64,000 bases of DNA from assembly GCA_963576725.1 (NCBI GenBank), contig OY755241.1:57285071-57349070 (forward strand), read 5' to 3'. This document shows, one piece after another, positions 18,867 to 31,061 of the stretch. Position 1 is the stretch's first letter; the number at the start of each line of letters is the position of its first letter. The position numbers and the translations under genes were made by a program. The stretch comes from Azorinus chamasolen. Lineage: Eukaryota > Mollusca > Bivalvia > Cardiida > Solecurtidae. Below the pieces are notes generated by a model. It saw nothing but the letters and a program-made list of their open reading frames with translations. It was not told the origin of the DNA and made no database searches.

Positions 18867-20294
18867 TCAACGATCAATTCTGCATCCCATCACATCCTTC
18901 AGTCTTGTTAGGAACAGTTCGTGTCCGGCGGCGTTCTGGTCCCTCCATTCCAGGTATGTTGTGCTTTCTAGAAGAAGCTTCAGAGATTTATCCATGTTCC
19001 TGACTAGTATTTCTTCTAGAATTACTACCACGACGTCCAGGTCATCTTCAATATGTAGCGTATTTGCAACCTTCAGCTCGAACATACACCACGCACTAGC
19101 AGCAAATGCATTGGAAAGCACGATTATGATCCTCTTGCTTTTATTCATGAAATTAACGATGTTATCATTAATAAATGTTCCAGGACGGAAATCCCTGTCA
19201 TGAACGCAGATCTTTAGATTGAATTCTCCTTCCAACAATGGCAAAAGGAAATTTATAACCCACTCGTAGTTCTCCTGACTGTATGATACAAATGCATCAT
19301 ACTCGTAATTATTGCCATGAATTTGGACGTACTTCCGCCTCCTCCTTATCAAGTACATGTAGTGTTTGATATTCCAGCGTTTCAGGTACATCACGAAAAA
19401 TAGTATCATGGCCAGAATTAGAGATGGACCACTGACTATGCCGACCCATTCTGCGATAGTAAAGGGATGGCAATCCAAATAAGAGAAATGAACATCGGTT
19501 AAAAGTTTTCCTGCTAATTCGCGGGGTCCGGAACACGTGTACGCATAAGGAAAACGCAGTAATTTGGATTGATTTGTCCTCTTGAGCCAATCGACAAACC
19601 ACTCTATGTCACAATCACAAAGAAAAGGATTCGCAGAGATGTCAAACTTCTGAAGTCTGTCCAACACCTCTATGGGAATTTTTTCTTGGTACATATGTGT
19701 GATTTTATTGTTCGCCACCAACAAATGCGTTAGGTTATCCATCTCAATGCCCAGTGTTAGATTTTCAATGAAGTTATTGTTGAGATTTATTTGTTGTAAA
19801 TATCGCTTACCTTGTAGTACATTGTATGGGTTTCCTCTTAAAGAACACTGTTTGCATTCAAGCTTGGTCTGATTCGACAACGGTAAAAACAGCTCTGCAT
19901 GCTGTTCTGTTGTTAGTTCTCGCATATTTATGTACCTTAGAACTAACTTTCTTAAACATGGCAACCCTTGAAAGGTATCTGACAGAGACTCAAATATGGC
20001 GTTTGCGTCACCGTTGAATCCAATTTCCATGCCGTCTAATGTACCAGATTGAAGTGCGTGTTTTTGTATTCTTGTCTTGCCCCCGTGAGAACCAAGCAGT
20101 GAGAAGTGCTTTAATTTATGGGCGTAAAAGAATAAATCATCTTCTAACATAGAAATATGATTAAATGGAAAAGTAGTAAAGTCAAGCAGGCAAAGCCACA
20201 TGCAAGACGCAACCACCACCAAAACACCGATAGACAGCATGACACACACACACAACCACACACCCAAACGCACACATACTGGTATTGCCAACAT
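18867..20294 (-). CDS. Short Toll-like receptor, single exon
   Basis: The 475-residue type I membrane receptor probably senses microbial or danger ligands and signals through MyD88-type adaptors. A hydrophobic leader (about 10-37) precedes a leucine-rich ectodomain with 4-5 repeats (clear ones at 166-180, 187-201 and 213-226). Then come a C-terminal cysteine cap (C226, C228, C254, C275), a transmembrane helix (283-305) and a TIR domain (331-470). TIR box 1 is YDAFVSYS (332-339), box 2 is RDFRPG (367-372), and the WCMFEL motif sits at 402-407. In box 3 the usual FW is FL (461-462). Full TLRs are usually 700-1000 residues, so this is a short single-cysteine-cluster form or the 3' exon of a longer gene. 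An in-frame TAA 19 codons upstream limits the leftward extension. The start could be Met20, because residues 1-19 lie over a TG-rich microsatellite. No AATAAA is obvious just downstream. Confidence 0.85.
   Translation of the reverse strand: MLAIPVCVRLGVWLCVCVMLSIGVLVVVASCMWLCLLDFTTFPFNHISMLEDDLFFYAHKLKHFSLLGSHGGKTRIQKHALQSGTLDGMEIGFNGDANAIFESLSDTFQGLPCLRKLVLRYINMRELTTEQHAELFLPLSNQTKLECKQCSLRGNPYNVLQGKRYLQQINLNNNFIENLTLGIEMDNLTHLLVANNKITHMYQEKIPIEVLDRLQKFDISANPFLCDCDIEWFVDWLKRTNQSKLLRFPYAYTCSGPRELAGKLLTDVHFSYLDCHPFTIAEWVGIVSGPSLILAMILFFVMYLKRWNIKHYMYLIRRRRKYVQIHGNNYEYDAFVSYSQENYEWVINFLLPLLEGEFNLKICVHDRDFRPGTFINDNIVNFMNKSKRIIIVLSNAFAASAWCMFELKVANTLHIEDDLDVVVVILEEILVRNMDKSLKLLLESTTYLEWRDQNAAGHELFLTRLKDVMGCRIDR
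20215..20285 (-). repeat. TG/CA microsatellite inside the receptor leader
   Basis: On the plus strand this is a run of ACACACACAC and CACACC-type units. On the minus strand it encodes the VCVRLGVWLCVCVML part of the hydrophobic leader. Length changes in multiples of three would change leader length. Confidence 0.65.
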
Positions 20295-20454
20295 GATGAG
20301 GTACGTGTTTTGTACAAACGTATCGAGGTCTATGCTTTCCAGTCAATTTAGACGAATATGAAAAACAAATAATTAAATAGGATGTGCCATTGATTATTTA
20401 TCCCACTGTGATTTTCTGAAAAAGGCTTGTTTAAGAAACCAGTATTTCACATAC

Positions 20455-21345
20455 GTACAGTGGTATTTACCTCAGTATGAACACACACGCCACACACATT
20501 ACACAAACATATCACAATCGTGCTGGGGTATTTACCTCAGTATGGACACACACATTATACACTCATAGTACGTCACAATCGTGCTGGGGTATTATCCTCA
20601 GTATGGACACACACATGATACAATCATAGTACGTCACAATCGTGCTGGGGTATTTACCTCAGTATGGACACACACATGATACACTCATAGTATGTCACAA
20701 TCGTGCTGGGGTATTATCCTCAGTATGGACACACACATGATACAATCATAGTACGTCACAATCGTGCTGGGGTATTTACCTCAGTATGGACACACACATG
20801 ATACACTCACAGTATGTCACAATCGTGCTGGGGTATTTACCTCAGTATGGACACACACATGATACACTCATAGTACGTCACAATCGTGCTGGGGTATTTA
20901 CCTCAGTATGGACACACACATGATACACTCACAGTATGTCACAATCGTGCTGTGGTATTTACCTCAGTATGGACACACACATGATACACTCACAGTATGT
21001 CACAATCGTGCTGTGGTATTTACCTCAGTATGGACACACACATGATACACTCATAGTATGTCACAATCGTGCTGTGGTATTTACCTCAGTATATGGACAC
21101 ACACATGATACACTCATAGTATGTCACATTCGTGCTGTGGTATTTTCCTCAGTATGGACACACACATGATACACTCAAAGTATGTCACAATCGTGCTGTG
21201 GTATTTACCTCAGTATGGACACACACATGATACACTCATAGTATGTCACAATCGTGCTGGGGTATTTACCTCAGTATGGACACACACATGATACACTCAT
21301 AGTATGTCATAATCGTGCTGGGGTATTTATCTTAGTATGGACACA
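20455..21345. repeat. 61-bp minisatellite, about 14 copies
   Basis: Units begin GTGCTGGGGTATTTACCTC and end AGTATGTCACAATC at a spacing of 61 bp (for example 20520, 20581, 20642, 20703, 20764). Sites vary between TTTACC and TTATCC and between GTGGGG and GTGTGG in blocks, which suggests spread of neighbouring units. The array lies upstream of the receptor gene on its 5' side. Reading frames in it are artefacts. Confidence 0.85.
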
Positions 21346-21369
21346 TTCCCGAATCGAAACTTCAGTTTA

Positions 21370-22682
21370 TTAGCTCACCTGAGCCAAGGGCTCAAGGTGA
21401 ACTATTGTGATGGCCCTGTGTCCGTCGTGCGTCGTCGTCGTTAAACTTTGCAAAAAATGACATCTCCTCCTAAACCCCTTGACAGATTTCAACCAAACTT
21501 TACACAAATGTTCCTTGGGTCAAGCTCTTTCAGATTTGTTCAAGGTATTGAAAACAATGCAGAACTCTGGTTGCTATGGCAACCAAAGTGAAAAAATAAA
21601 TAAATCTTAAAAAATCTTGTCAAAAACTACAAGGGCCTGAGCTTAGATATTTGGCACATAGCATCATCTAATGGACCTCTACAAAGTTCGTTCAAATTAT
21701 GCCCCTGGGGTCAAAATTGGACCCGCCCCGGGGGTCACAATTGTTACATAGGATTATATAGTAAGAACTTAAAAATTCTTCTTCTCCGAAATCGAAAGGC
21801 TTAGAGCTGTGATAGTTGGCGTTTAGCACCATCTAGTGGATCTCTACAAAGATTGTTCAAATTTTGCACCTGGGGTCAAAATTGGCCCCGCCCCGGGGGT
21901 CACATTTTTTACATAGTATTATATAGTAAGAACTTAAAAATTCTTCTTCTCCGAAACAGAAAGGCTTAGAGCTGTGATATTTGGTGTTTAGCATCATCTA
22001 GTGGACCTCTACAAAGATTGTTCAAAGTTTGCCCCTGGGGTCAAAATTGGCATCACCCTGGGGTCACAAGTTTTACATAGGATTATATAGTAAAAACTTA
22101 AAAAATCTTCTTCTCCAAAACTGAAAGCACTTAGACCTATGATATTTGGTATGTAGTATCATCTACTGAACAGTTACTGAGATTGCTCAAACTATGCCCC
22201 TTGGGTCAAAATTGACGTCACAGTTTTACAAAAAGTTATATAGTGAAATTTTCAAATATCTGCTTTGAAACTTAAGCTATTTAGCATGATGATACTTCTA
22301 GATGTCCTTTACAAATAATGTTGAAATGGTTCCGGTCCGTTGCATATCTAGGTCACAGGAGCTAAAATTAGATTTTTTTCAATGATTACTTTTTAAAAAA
22401 TCTTCTTGTCTGAAACCGTAGTACACAGAGCTTAGATATTTGGCACATAGCATCATCTACAGATTGTTCAAACTATATGCCTCTAGGGTAAAAAATTGCC
22501 CCACTTTGTAGATCTTTTTTTTTTTACATAGATGACCCCGCTCCTGGACATAAATCATTCTTTCATCGGCGCTATATGACCTATTTTGTGTCGCGGTGCC
22601 GTAAAACCCAACTCATCCATCCATCCATCATTTTTTCAGCTGTTTTCAGGTGAGCGAAATGTGGCCCATGGGCCTCTTGTTT
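21370..22682 (-). mobile_element. Hairpin-ended tandem-core element, inverted
   Basis: In this orientation it starts TTAGCTCACCTGAGCCAAGG with a hairpin to GGGCTCAAGGTGA, followed by a GTCGTGCGTCGTCGTCG stretch. It ends CAGGTGAGCGAAATGTGGCC and CATGGGCCTCTTGTTT. The core has about four tandem units of 200 bp around 'cttagagctgtgatatttgg' and 'gcatcatctagtggacctc'. The 22560-22620 patch ('gcgctatatgacc', 'gcggtgccgtaaaaccc') recurs at 58.2 kb. Confidence 0.7.
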
Positions 22683-23910
22683 TCTTTCAATGTGCAAAGG
22701 ATATGAACAAAAGGAACCATGTGATTGTACAAAACTGCCCTTAATATAGTCAGAAATTGACTGGACTTAATTGGAAACTGGAATTATCCATTTTCAAGTT
22801 TCATGGTCGAATACCATTTTCCTGCTGATCGTGATTTCACTGATATTTGCTCACAAACAGTTTTGATCTAGATCAGTCGCGTACCATTGCATCTGATCTG
22901 GGTCCAGCCTGTTTGAAACGAGTCTGTAGGTTTCTCTAATTAGAACATGCGTAAATCTTAACTTGACAATTTTGGCCGTATACCTTTCAAAGCAGACGAT
23001 AATTCGGACATTTCGCTACCCGCACTTTCTGTTCGAGAAATAAACATATGTGTTTGTCACTGATTTATTGTTTTTATTTACCCCAAATATTAAGTATATA
23101 TCTTAAATTGATCGTTACTTTATTCAAAGAATTTTAATTAATGAATTATTTAAAAAAAAAAAGCAGACGACATGCATAGCTAAAGCATGAAATATTTCCA
23201 TGGCTTTTTAGTTTAACTTTATATTTTTAGAATGAGTTGAGTAGGTCCAAATATAGACTGTGTGACCTAAAACATGAGCAACAAAAACTGTCTGCTTATA
23301 AAAAGCTGAAATTAAACTAATTTAAATCACTCGTGAAATTTGTAGTTTTCATTTAACTTGTTTTAAGAAGATAACCCTTTCTGTTTATATCCCTCAGTTA
23401 TGAATTTGAAATCTTCGTATTGTCACGGTATTTGTTCTGTCTATTAATGGTCAATTGTCGTTGACAAGATACACAAGTTCTTTGTTTAATTCATATTAAT
23501 GGATGTTTAGCTACGTCCGTAGGACAAAACAACTGACTGCTTATCAAGACAGCTGAAATTTACAAAAAGTAATGAAAAGTATGATTTTCTTCAGCCTGTT
23601 TTAAGCAGATAACCTTTTCCCTCGTTTATACTTATCCCTCAGTTATGAATTTTGAAGCCTTCTTATTGTGTTTTAACATTTCCAATTAAAAATAAATTAT
23701 GAAATGCAACGGATATATAGTTTCTTTTTTATATTCCTGGTCCTACATAAATTCATATGAATATTTCTTTTCTTAAAAATTCCTCTTGTGTAGTCTATAC
23801 GCGTACATTCACATCCACGTTGTAATTCTTCGTTATATTTACGATATCATACACGCATTTATACCAATCTGAATGCCATTTCGTTAGTTTGGATTCAGAC
23901 TGGTAAATTA

Positions 23911-23941
<31 letters not shown>

Positions 23942-24550
23942 AATCCTTTCAAGCACAGCAAACAGGCCTTACACTAAAAACACTAAATAACATCTCTTAT
24001 AATAATTTCATTATCATTATCAGATCAAAGATAACCATATGCTGTGTCGGTGATATAGTTCTTGTATATTACTTGTGCAACTAAGAGATGTGTGAATAAC
24101 AGAACCGGATAGCGAAACGCTCAGTTGAGTACCACCGTCCTGCTATTCGTTTCTATCTTGATCACTTTCGATTTTTAACAACCAGATCGATCTTTATTAG
24201 GGATCATCGGGAAAACACAGCTCGCCCCATCTCGACTGTCCAAGGCTACATCCTTCGGCAAAACAGAGACGCCACCTCCACTCAAATGTCTTAATCTTCA
24301 ACAATTATTTTACTCTAATTCTTAGATATTTAAAAATAATATTTCATGGTGTTATAAATTTTTTGGCCGCTTATATGTAATATCATCGTGGACTTTAAAT
24401 GAAATGTTCAGAACAAAGGAAATGAAACAACGCTAAATCGAGCATTAATCCTTATCAATCATACCCGGAAGTAGGGGAACAGTACCTTCGCGTGGCTGTC
24501 GAGCTACAATCAAGGACAGATCACAACGGTTTCGGAAAAGGCCTATAAGA
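22683..24550. other. Mostly unique AT-rich region, no supported gene
   Basis: A decayed CAAACAG-family palindrome lies at 22852-22920 (CAAACAGTTTTGATCTAGATC). A diverged duplication of about 145 bp lies at 23285-23430 and 23530-23675 (shared 'gataacc' and 'ccctcagttatgaatttgaa'-like blocks). A (TTA)n microsatellite is at 23911-23941. I see no exon that I can defend. Confidence 0.5.
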
Positions 24551-24552
24551 GT

Positions 24553-25215
24553 TATGCTCTGTACAACGTTTTTCAATTATTGAAGTCAGAGGTCAAGGTC
24601 AAATTGAGGTAAAAGTGTTATGCACCACTTTGAAACCAAATATGTATCCACATACCACGTTTGGTAATTCTAGATGATATAGTAAAGGAGATATGCTCGG
24701 GGCAAGGTTTTTCAATAATCGAGGTAAGAGGTCAAGCTCAAGGTCAGAGTGACTTGAAAGTGGTACGTGGCACTCTACAATCCCAATATGTATCAACACA
24801 TCAGGTTTCGTAATGTAAGATAATATAGTATGCTCCTGCCAAGGTTTTTTCAATAAATCAAGGTCAAAGGTCAAGGTAACCTGAAAGTGGTACGCTGTGC
24901 TCAGCAATCCCAACATGTAAACACACACCCAAGTTTGGTCATCATAGATGATAAAGTATTGGAGATATGCTCCGGACAAGGTTTTTCAATAGATCAAGGT
25001 AAAAAGTCAAGGTCACAGAAGACTGAAATTGTGCCTTGCACATCTACTACTCAGGATTAACATTTATGCCAAGTATCAAGTGAATGAGGTTACAGGTACA
25101 GGCTTTTGCAAACAGACAAACCAGCGAACCGCCATTTCCAGGGCTATAGGTCAAGGTCACAGACCCGATTTTGTGTCTTGCACATCTACTACTTCTGATT
25201 AACATTTATGCCAAG
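24553..25215 (+). repeat. Tandem core, about 130-bp unit, 4-5 copies
   Basis: Units contain 'gtttttcaataatcgagg', then AGGTCAAGGTCA-like runs and 'tgaaagtggtacg'. It is related to the core at 57.0-59.3 kb. No terminal hairpins are visible, so this is a fragment. Confidence 0.6.
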
Positions 25216-25455
25216 TAGATGTCACCGTGTGCTTACTTAAATCAACCCTTTTGGGTAAGCAGATGTTGTTAATATTTGAGGAGGTTATTTATAGGTTATT
25301 TCCACCAAACTTCATACATAGAAAACTGCAAGTAGTGTTCTGTTTCAGAAGGTATCATCATCGGAGTCACTTTTTATAGCCACCAAAGGTCAAAAGGCCA
25401 ATAGTGATCATTAATCAAAGGCCTGAGAGGACTGAAGGGGCTATGGCTATTGAGT

Positions 25456-25720
25456 TTTCGATTGATTTCAATTTTACGTCGCTTTAACAATATTTCAGTC
25501 ATATCGCGATGTCAAGCTAATTACTGGTGGAGGAATACCCCCGATGCTCTTTATACACTTTTTCAGGTACAAATCGACAACTGGGTAGAACCACCGACCT
25601 TCCGCAATACAGCTGGAATGCTTCAACACATGAAAAATCCGAACCCAGACCAGGCGCGAACTCACCGCAGTAAGGCGCTGAGTGATTGTTAGCCACAGTG
25701 ACCATAACCACTCGGCCCCT
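25456..25720 (-). mobile_element. tRNA-derived SINE with target duplication
   Basis: The 12-bp direct repeat TGGCTATTGAGT flanks it at 25444-25455 and 25721-25732. On the minus strand the head begins AAGGGGCCGAGTGGTTATGG, close to the A box of a Ser/Leu-type tRNA, and later has GAGTTCGCGCC as a degraded B box. The tail contains 'aaatattgttaaagcgacg'. The two overlapping open frames here are not genes. Confidence 0.65.
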
Positions 25721-25991
25721 TGGCTATTGAGTGTTTGTTATAGAAATTAGCAAATTTTGATTTTTATGATTATCTTTATATTAGTCTTTCAAATATGACT
25801 GGCCTAGAATTGTTACCGAGTTTGATGGACCTTTGGAAATCTGGACACTCATGTCGCATCTGCTTGAGCAAGCAGGTGCGACACATATCAAGGTGACTCA
25901 TATTTATTCAGCATAGGTTATGCATATAAAGGGCTATAATATGTGAAGAACAAAACCTTTTTTTTTTCAGTATAAGTTTATTGGAAATAAT

Positions 25992-27161
25992 TAACAAGGA
26001 ACAACAGGAACTATGGCACTCACCAGAGACATTGGAATATGATAAGGACTGTACATATCCAAAAGCTTTTCGAAATGATCAAGATGGTCATTCGGAGTAA
26101 GGTTCACAAAGTACATGCTAAAGCTAAGTTTCCTATGATTTGACCGACTGACATACTTTTTGAGCTGACAAACCCATATTCATACAATACCTAGAATTTG
26201 TCTAGGTGATTATTCTCAGCAAGTTTTTTTTTAAAATTTGGGCTAAATATATGGCCCCATAAGTGTTCAAAAACTTATTCTATGATTTGACCTACTGACC
26301 TCCTTTTAGTCAGACAAATTCAATATTCATACTTGATCTAGATTTTGTCATGGTAATCATTCTCAGCTAGTTTCATGAACTTGGGGCTAAAATTATGGAC
26401 CCTAGAGAACTATGAAGATTTCCATATGATTTGACCTACTGACTCACTTTTTGACCCTATGTAAGCCATATAAATATATTGTCTAGATTGTGTCAAGGTG
26501 GTCATTCTGAGCAAGGTTTATGAACTTGGGGCTACAAATATGGTTGCTAGAGTGTTTGCAAATTTTTTCTAGGCTTTGACCTACTGACCTACTTTTTAAC
26601 CCAATGTTATCCATATTCATATATTGCCTAGATTTGAGCAAGTTTCAAGAAGATTGAGCATCAAAATATGACCACTAGAGTGACCAAAAGTTGTTCCCGT
26701 GATTTGACCTACTGACCTACTTTAAGATCCCAAATGACCTAAATTCATATATAAACTAAATTTTATCAAGGACATGACCATGACAAAGTTTCATAAAGAT
26801 GACTTCTAGAAGGTTTTTAACTTTCTTTAAAAATTATTTTAACAACTTTTAAAGTCTATCAACTGAGAAACATGTTGGTGAAAACTACATTCAAATTGGA
26901 CAAGTCGTTCTGGAGAAGAAGATTTTTCTAGATATTGTGTCCAGTTGACATGGCAACAATACTGATGGCCCTATCCACTATCTTTTCACAACTTTTGAAG
27001 CACACAACCACAGTATGTATCTGACCAAGTTTGGTTACAATTGGACAGTCTGTTTCAGAGAAGAACTCGTTTTAATTGTTGTCGGACAGACAGACGGATG
27101 ACAGACACAGGGGTATCACAATAGCTCACCTTGAGTACTTTGTGCTCTGGTGAGCTAAAAA
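25992..27161 (+). mobile_element. Hairpin-ended tandem-core element
   Basis: Starts AACAAGGAACAACAGGAAC with 'ctatggcactcaccagag', ends TCACCTTGAGTACTTTGTGC and TCTGGTGAGCTAAAAA. Four or five units of about 120-130 bp contain TTTGACCTACTGACC. A close relative lies at 47170-48195. Confidence 0.65.
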
Positions 27162-27379
27162 TGCTGAAATCAGTATTAACACTGAACACTTTCACCCATG
27201 CGCAGATGGCAGCCATCATCTTTACAGACACAACATCTGTTGTAACATTAGTCTTATGCATAGATAGGTAGATACCTAGATACTTTATTCAGTACAAAAG
27301 CCATAGGATTATCAGTAGTTATAACATAGTTGTTCATGATTATGTCAATGGGGAAACAGTGTCATAATTGTCAAACTTG

Positions 27380-28299
27380 TAACAAGAGGGCCATGATGGC
27401 CCTGGGTTCGCTCCCCTGAGTATATTGAACAAAATTTTATCAATCCATTAACATTGGTAGACTCAAGAGTGTAAAACAGTGGCCTCTAGTGCGTTCACAG
27501 GGTTTTTATGATCTGACCTAGTGACCTATTTTTTTACTCCACATGACCCATTTTCACACCTGATCTGGATTTTGTCAACATTATTTGGGAGCAAGTTTTA
27601 CGAATTTTGAATTCAAACTGTGGCCTCTAATGCGTTCACAAGGTTTTTCTAGGATTTAACCTAGTGACCTACTTTTTGACCCCACATGACCCATATTCAA
27701 ACATGGCCTAGATTTTGCCAAGAATAACATTTCGAACACGTTTGATGAAGACTGGTAAAAAATTGTGGCCTTTGGTGTGTTCACAAGGTTTAACTAGCAT
27801 TTGACCTAGTGACCTACTTTTTGACCCCACATGACACATTTTCGAACTAGACGTAGATTTTGTCAAGAACACTTGGAGCAAGATTGATAAAGATTGACCC
27901 AAAATTGTGGCCTCTAGTGTGTTCACAAGGTTTTACTAGGATTTGACCTAGTGACCTACTTTTTAACCCCATATGACCCATTATCGAACTTGACCTAGAT
28001 TTTGTCAAGAACATCATTTGGAACAAGTTTGATGAAGACTGACCCAAATCTGTGGCCTCTAGTGTGTTCTCAAGGTTTAAGTAGGATTTGACCGAGTGAC
28101 ATACTTTTTGACCACACATTACCCATTATCGAACTTGACCTAGATTTTGTAAAGAACATCATTTGGAGCAAGTTTGATGAAGATTGACCCAAAATTTTGG
28201 CCTCTAGTGTGTGCGCAAGCAAAAGTTTATGGACGCCGGACGCCCCGCCGAACACAGCACAATCACAATAGCTCACCATGTGCTCAGGTGAGCTAAAAA
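27380..28299 (+). mobile_element. Hairpin-ended element with DR2-type core
   Basis: Left end AACAAGAGGGCCATGATGGC (hairpin GGGCCATGATGGCCC), right end AGCTCACCATGTGC and TCAGGTGAGCTAAAAA. The five core units of about 145 bp each carry TGACCTAGTGACCTACTTT or a variant. The minus-strand frames with SKSRSLGQ repeats are artefacts of the tandem unit. Confidence 0.7.
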
Positions 28300-29118
28300 C
28301 CTAGTACTAATCATTCGTAGAATGTGTTCATTTAGCCTAGAGGGAAATGAAAGGGTTTTCAAACACATATGGTATTAACGACTAGCAAAACTAGAACAAA
28401 TATAACAATTATATACATTTCCTTTTAACGCATTCACCCTGAAACTTCTATTGTACTCTTATCGGTTTCCATGCAAGTCCATTTTCACTATTTATGTTTG
28501 GTTGTTATTTTTTTGTTTATAATATATTGCAAAAATGGCAAACAGAGTGGATTTCCTTTGATCTGGGTCCGCACTGTTTGCATAGGACAAGTGCACTTGT
28601 CAAAGGTCGCTAGGCTTGAATGTGTTAATCGTCCAACAGTTACATGTAATAAGCAAATTAAATGCAATAAAGAATAACACTAAATCAATTGTGTATTAAG
28701 CAACCACACAATAGGAGGTCCATTGTCCATCACAGGCAGCCACCAGATGCAGAATGATAAGGCTTCTAACGGAACCCACATCATCATTCGCACCCAGCAT
28801 CAAGAAAAGTATGTCCATGTCATCCCATTCAAGACCGACTGCAATATCTAAAACTAGACCTATCACAAATGTGATTCATACGGTACCCCCATTGGGGCCT
28901 TGTCAAACTAGAACTATCACTGAAGGTGATTAATACCCCCACAAATGTGACTGTCACAAGAAAAGCTTTGTACAAGAAAATGACTGACTGGAAAAAATGT
29001 TATTAGATGCAAATCTCATCTTTATCATAAAGCATCATGTCAAATTTCATTGGATACCAGTCAGTGGTGGCTGAGAAACCGTGCGCAAACGAAAAGTCAA
29101 CAAACGGGCATGACTCAG
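28300..29118. other. Mixed unique sequence and fragments
   Basis: 28536-28590 is a half-decayed CAAACAG palindrome. 28850-28945 has two 'aactaga.ctatcac' units with 'ggtgattaataccccc', also seen at 51.4 and 62.4-62.6 kb. No gene is supported. Confidence 0.45.
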
Positions 29119-29120
29119 TA

Positions 29121-30640
29121 AACAAGAGCCCATGGGCTCTATATCGCTCACCTGAGTCATGGTGATTATTAAATAAAGAGTGAGGCATCTTGACTCCACC
29201 CTGGGGCGGGACCAATTTTGACCCCAGGGGCATAACATGAAGAATCTTGGTCACAACATTTCTATCAGAGTGTTAATCACGATGAACTGAAAGTAACACA
29301 AAGTTTGGATTCTGATCAGAAGACAAACAATTGTCTGATCAAGATCCAAACTGTTTGAGGCCAGACATATGTCCGGATAGTACAGGCTACTATCTGAACC
29401 ACAACATGGGACTACAGTACACTTTTGTATTTAGCCGGTCACCAAAAGACAGCTAACACAGCAGGCTAAAGGATGTCGAACACTGCCACAGTATTAACAC
29501 CCTGTCACTGTTTACCATGAACCGAAATTACAACACAGTTTGGATTCTGATTAGATGCCAAATAAATGTCTGATCAAGATCCAAACAGTTTGAACTTTGT
29601 GGCAATTTATTCCAAGTTGAAATGCCTAAAAATTAGTTTTGAGAAATTCAAGCAGATAACAATTCTAATGTTTACATAAAACTGAGCAGGCAAAGTGTAA
29701 TACTACCTCTAGCTGACCAGCTGCATCTAAGGCCAAAATAAAAAAGATGTGTGTTTCTGGTTACATGAAAATATTTTTATTTTGTTAAAAGTTTTGGGAT
29801 TATAAGGGATACAAAATGGCCGCTCGGACTTTAGGGTAGGGGTAAAAGATTAAGCACGGTCGGGTAACCAGAAACACACACTTTTTTTTTAGGCCTAATA
29901 GCCTTCACCAAAACAAAACTTGGATTTTCCAGTGTACTACTGGGAAACTTATAAGGCACGGTCTGGTAACCAGAAACACACACTTTTTTTTTTAAGGCCT
30001 AATAGCCTAATAGCTTCACCAAAGATATAAAACCTGGATTTTCCAATCCACTAGTACTAGGAAACTTATGTTTCCAGATGAGAAAATGTCTGTAAAAAAG
30101 GCATTATCTCACAGGGTGAAGCCAATTTTAAACTCAGGACTACCATATTTACAGCATTTTTAAATATATACATGGTGAATATTTACACCAAATATCTAGC
30201 AATAGGCTATGTGGAGAAGATCTTTAAAGTGATTTCTATGCAAAACTAGTGACCCACAGGGCGCGCCCAATTTTGACCCAAGGGCTACAATTTTAACAAA
30301 TTTATTAAAGGCCTAACAGATGATGTTACAAACCAAATATCTCAGCTCAAGCCTGTGTGGTTTCTGTGAAAAAGATTTTTTAAATATTTAAAAAAAAAAT
30401 CATTTATGTTGCCATAGCAACCAGAGTTTTGTATGGTTCCACTTAATTTGAACAATCTAGGTAGAAAATCATCCAAGGAACATCCATGCAAAATTTTATC
30501 AACATCCATCCAGTTGTTTCAGAGGAGATGTCGTTTGAAATAAAATTTGAACGGACGGACGGACAGATGGACAGACGGACGACGGAAAGTCACCCGCTCC
30601 CAATAGCTCACCTTGAGCCTGCGGCTCAGGTGAGCTAAAA
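29121..30640 (+). mobile_element. Hairpin-ended element, with nested palindromes
   Basis: Left AACAAGAGCCCATGGGCTCT, right TCACCTTGAGCCTGCGGCTC and AGGTGAGCTAAAAA. A GGACGGACGGACAG stretch precedes the right hairpin. Two palindromes of the GTTTGGATCTTGATCAGAC type are nested at 29300-29360 and 29540-29592. A duplicated patch 'ggtaaccagaaacacaca' is at 29862 and 29964. Confidence 0.6.
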
Positions 30641-30935
30641 AGCAGTGAAGTGGAAAATTCTTATTAAATGCACATCCACTCTTTAAGATAAAACATGTCA
30701 AGTTTCATCGGATTTCAGTCAGCAGTTGCTGCGAAACAGCACGAAAACAAAAAGTAAACAAAGGGGCATAACTCTAAGAAAATGACTGAAGTGGAAAACT
30801 CTTTTTGATGCACCGACAGGGCGACTCCTATATACTCCCCCCAAAACACTTCGTTTAACTCATTGGACCCTAGTGCCACATATATGCGTCATTAACAAAC
30901 AATGAACATGTAAAGAGTACACTTATCCTATGCAA

Positions 30936-31001
30936 ACAGTGTAGACCCAGATCAGAGGGCTCCTTAAGGAGCCCTCTGATCAGGGTCTGCACTGTTTGTC
31001 A
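30936..31001. repeat. Near-perfect CAAACAG-family palindrome
   Basis: GCAAACAGTGTAGACCCAGA and the inner TCAGAGGGCTCCTTAAGG fold onto GGAGCCCTCTGATCAGGGTC and GCACTGTTTG. It is one of the best-preserved copies. Confidence 0.75.
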
Positions 31002-31061
31002 TTTTTCAAATAAATTGTGAAAAACAACCCTTACTAGTCCAAAATAGACTAGACTTATTTG

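Noticed and set aside
20936..21169. Repeat protein with CHNRAVVF motif
   Set aside because: Translation of the 61-bp minisatellite; 61 is not a multiple of three, so the frame shifts between units.
20455..21345. CRISPR-like array
   Set aside because: Contiguous tandem units without distinct spacers, in eukaryotic DNA; it is a minisatellite.
25450..25692. 80-residue plus-strand frame
   Set aside because: Lies wholly inside a tRNA-derived SINE with a 12-bp target duplication.
27708..28279. Series of overlapping 70-90-residue frames with SKSRSLGQ repeats (also 33.7-34.7 kb and 56.6 kb)
   Set aside because: The repeat protein simply mirrors the 145-bp tandem unit of a transposable element; units keep the frame because 145-bp spacing and stops happen to allow short runs.
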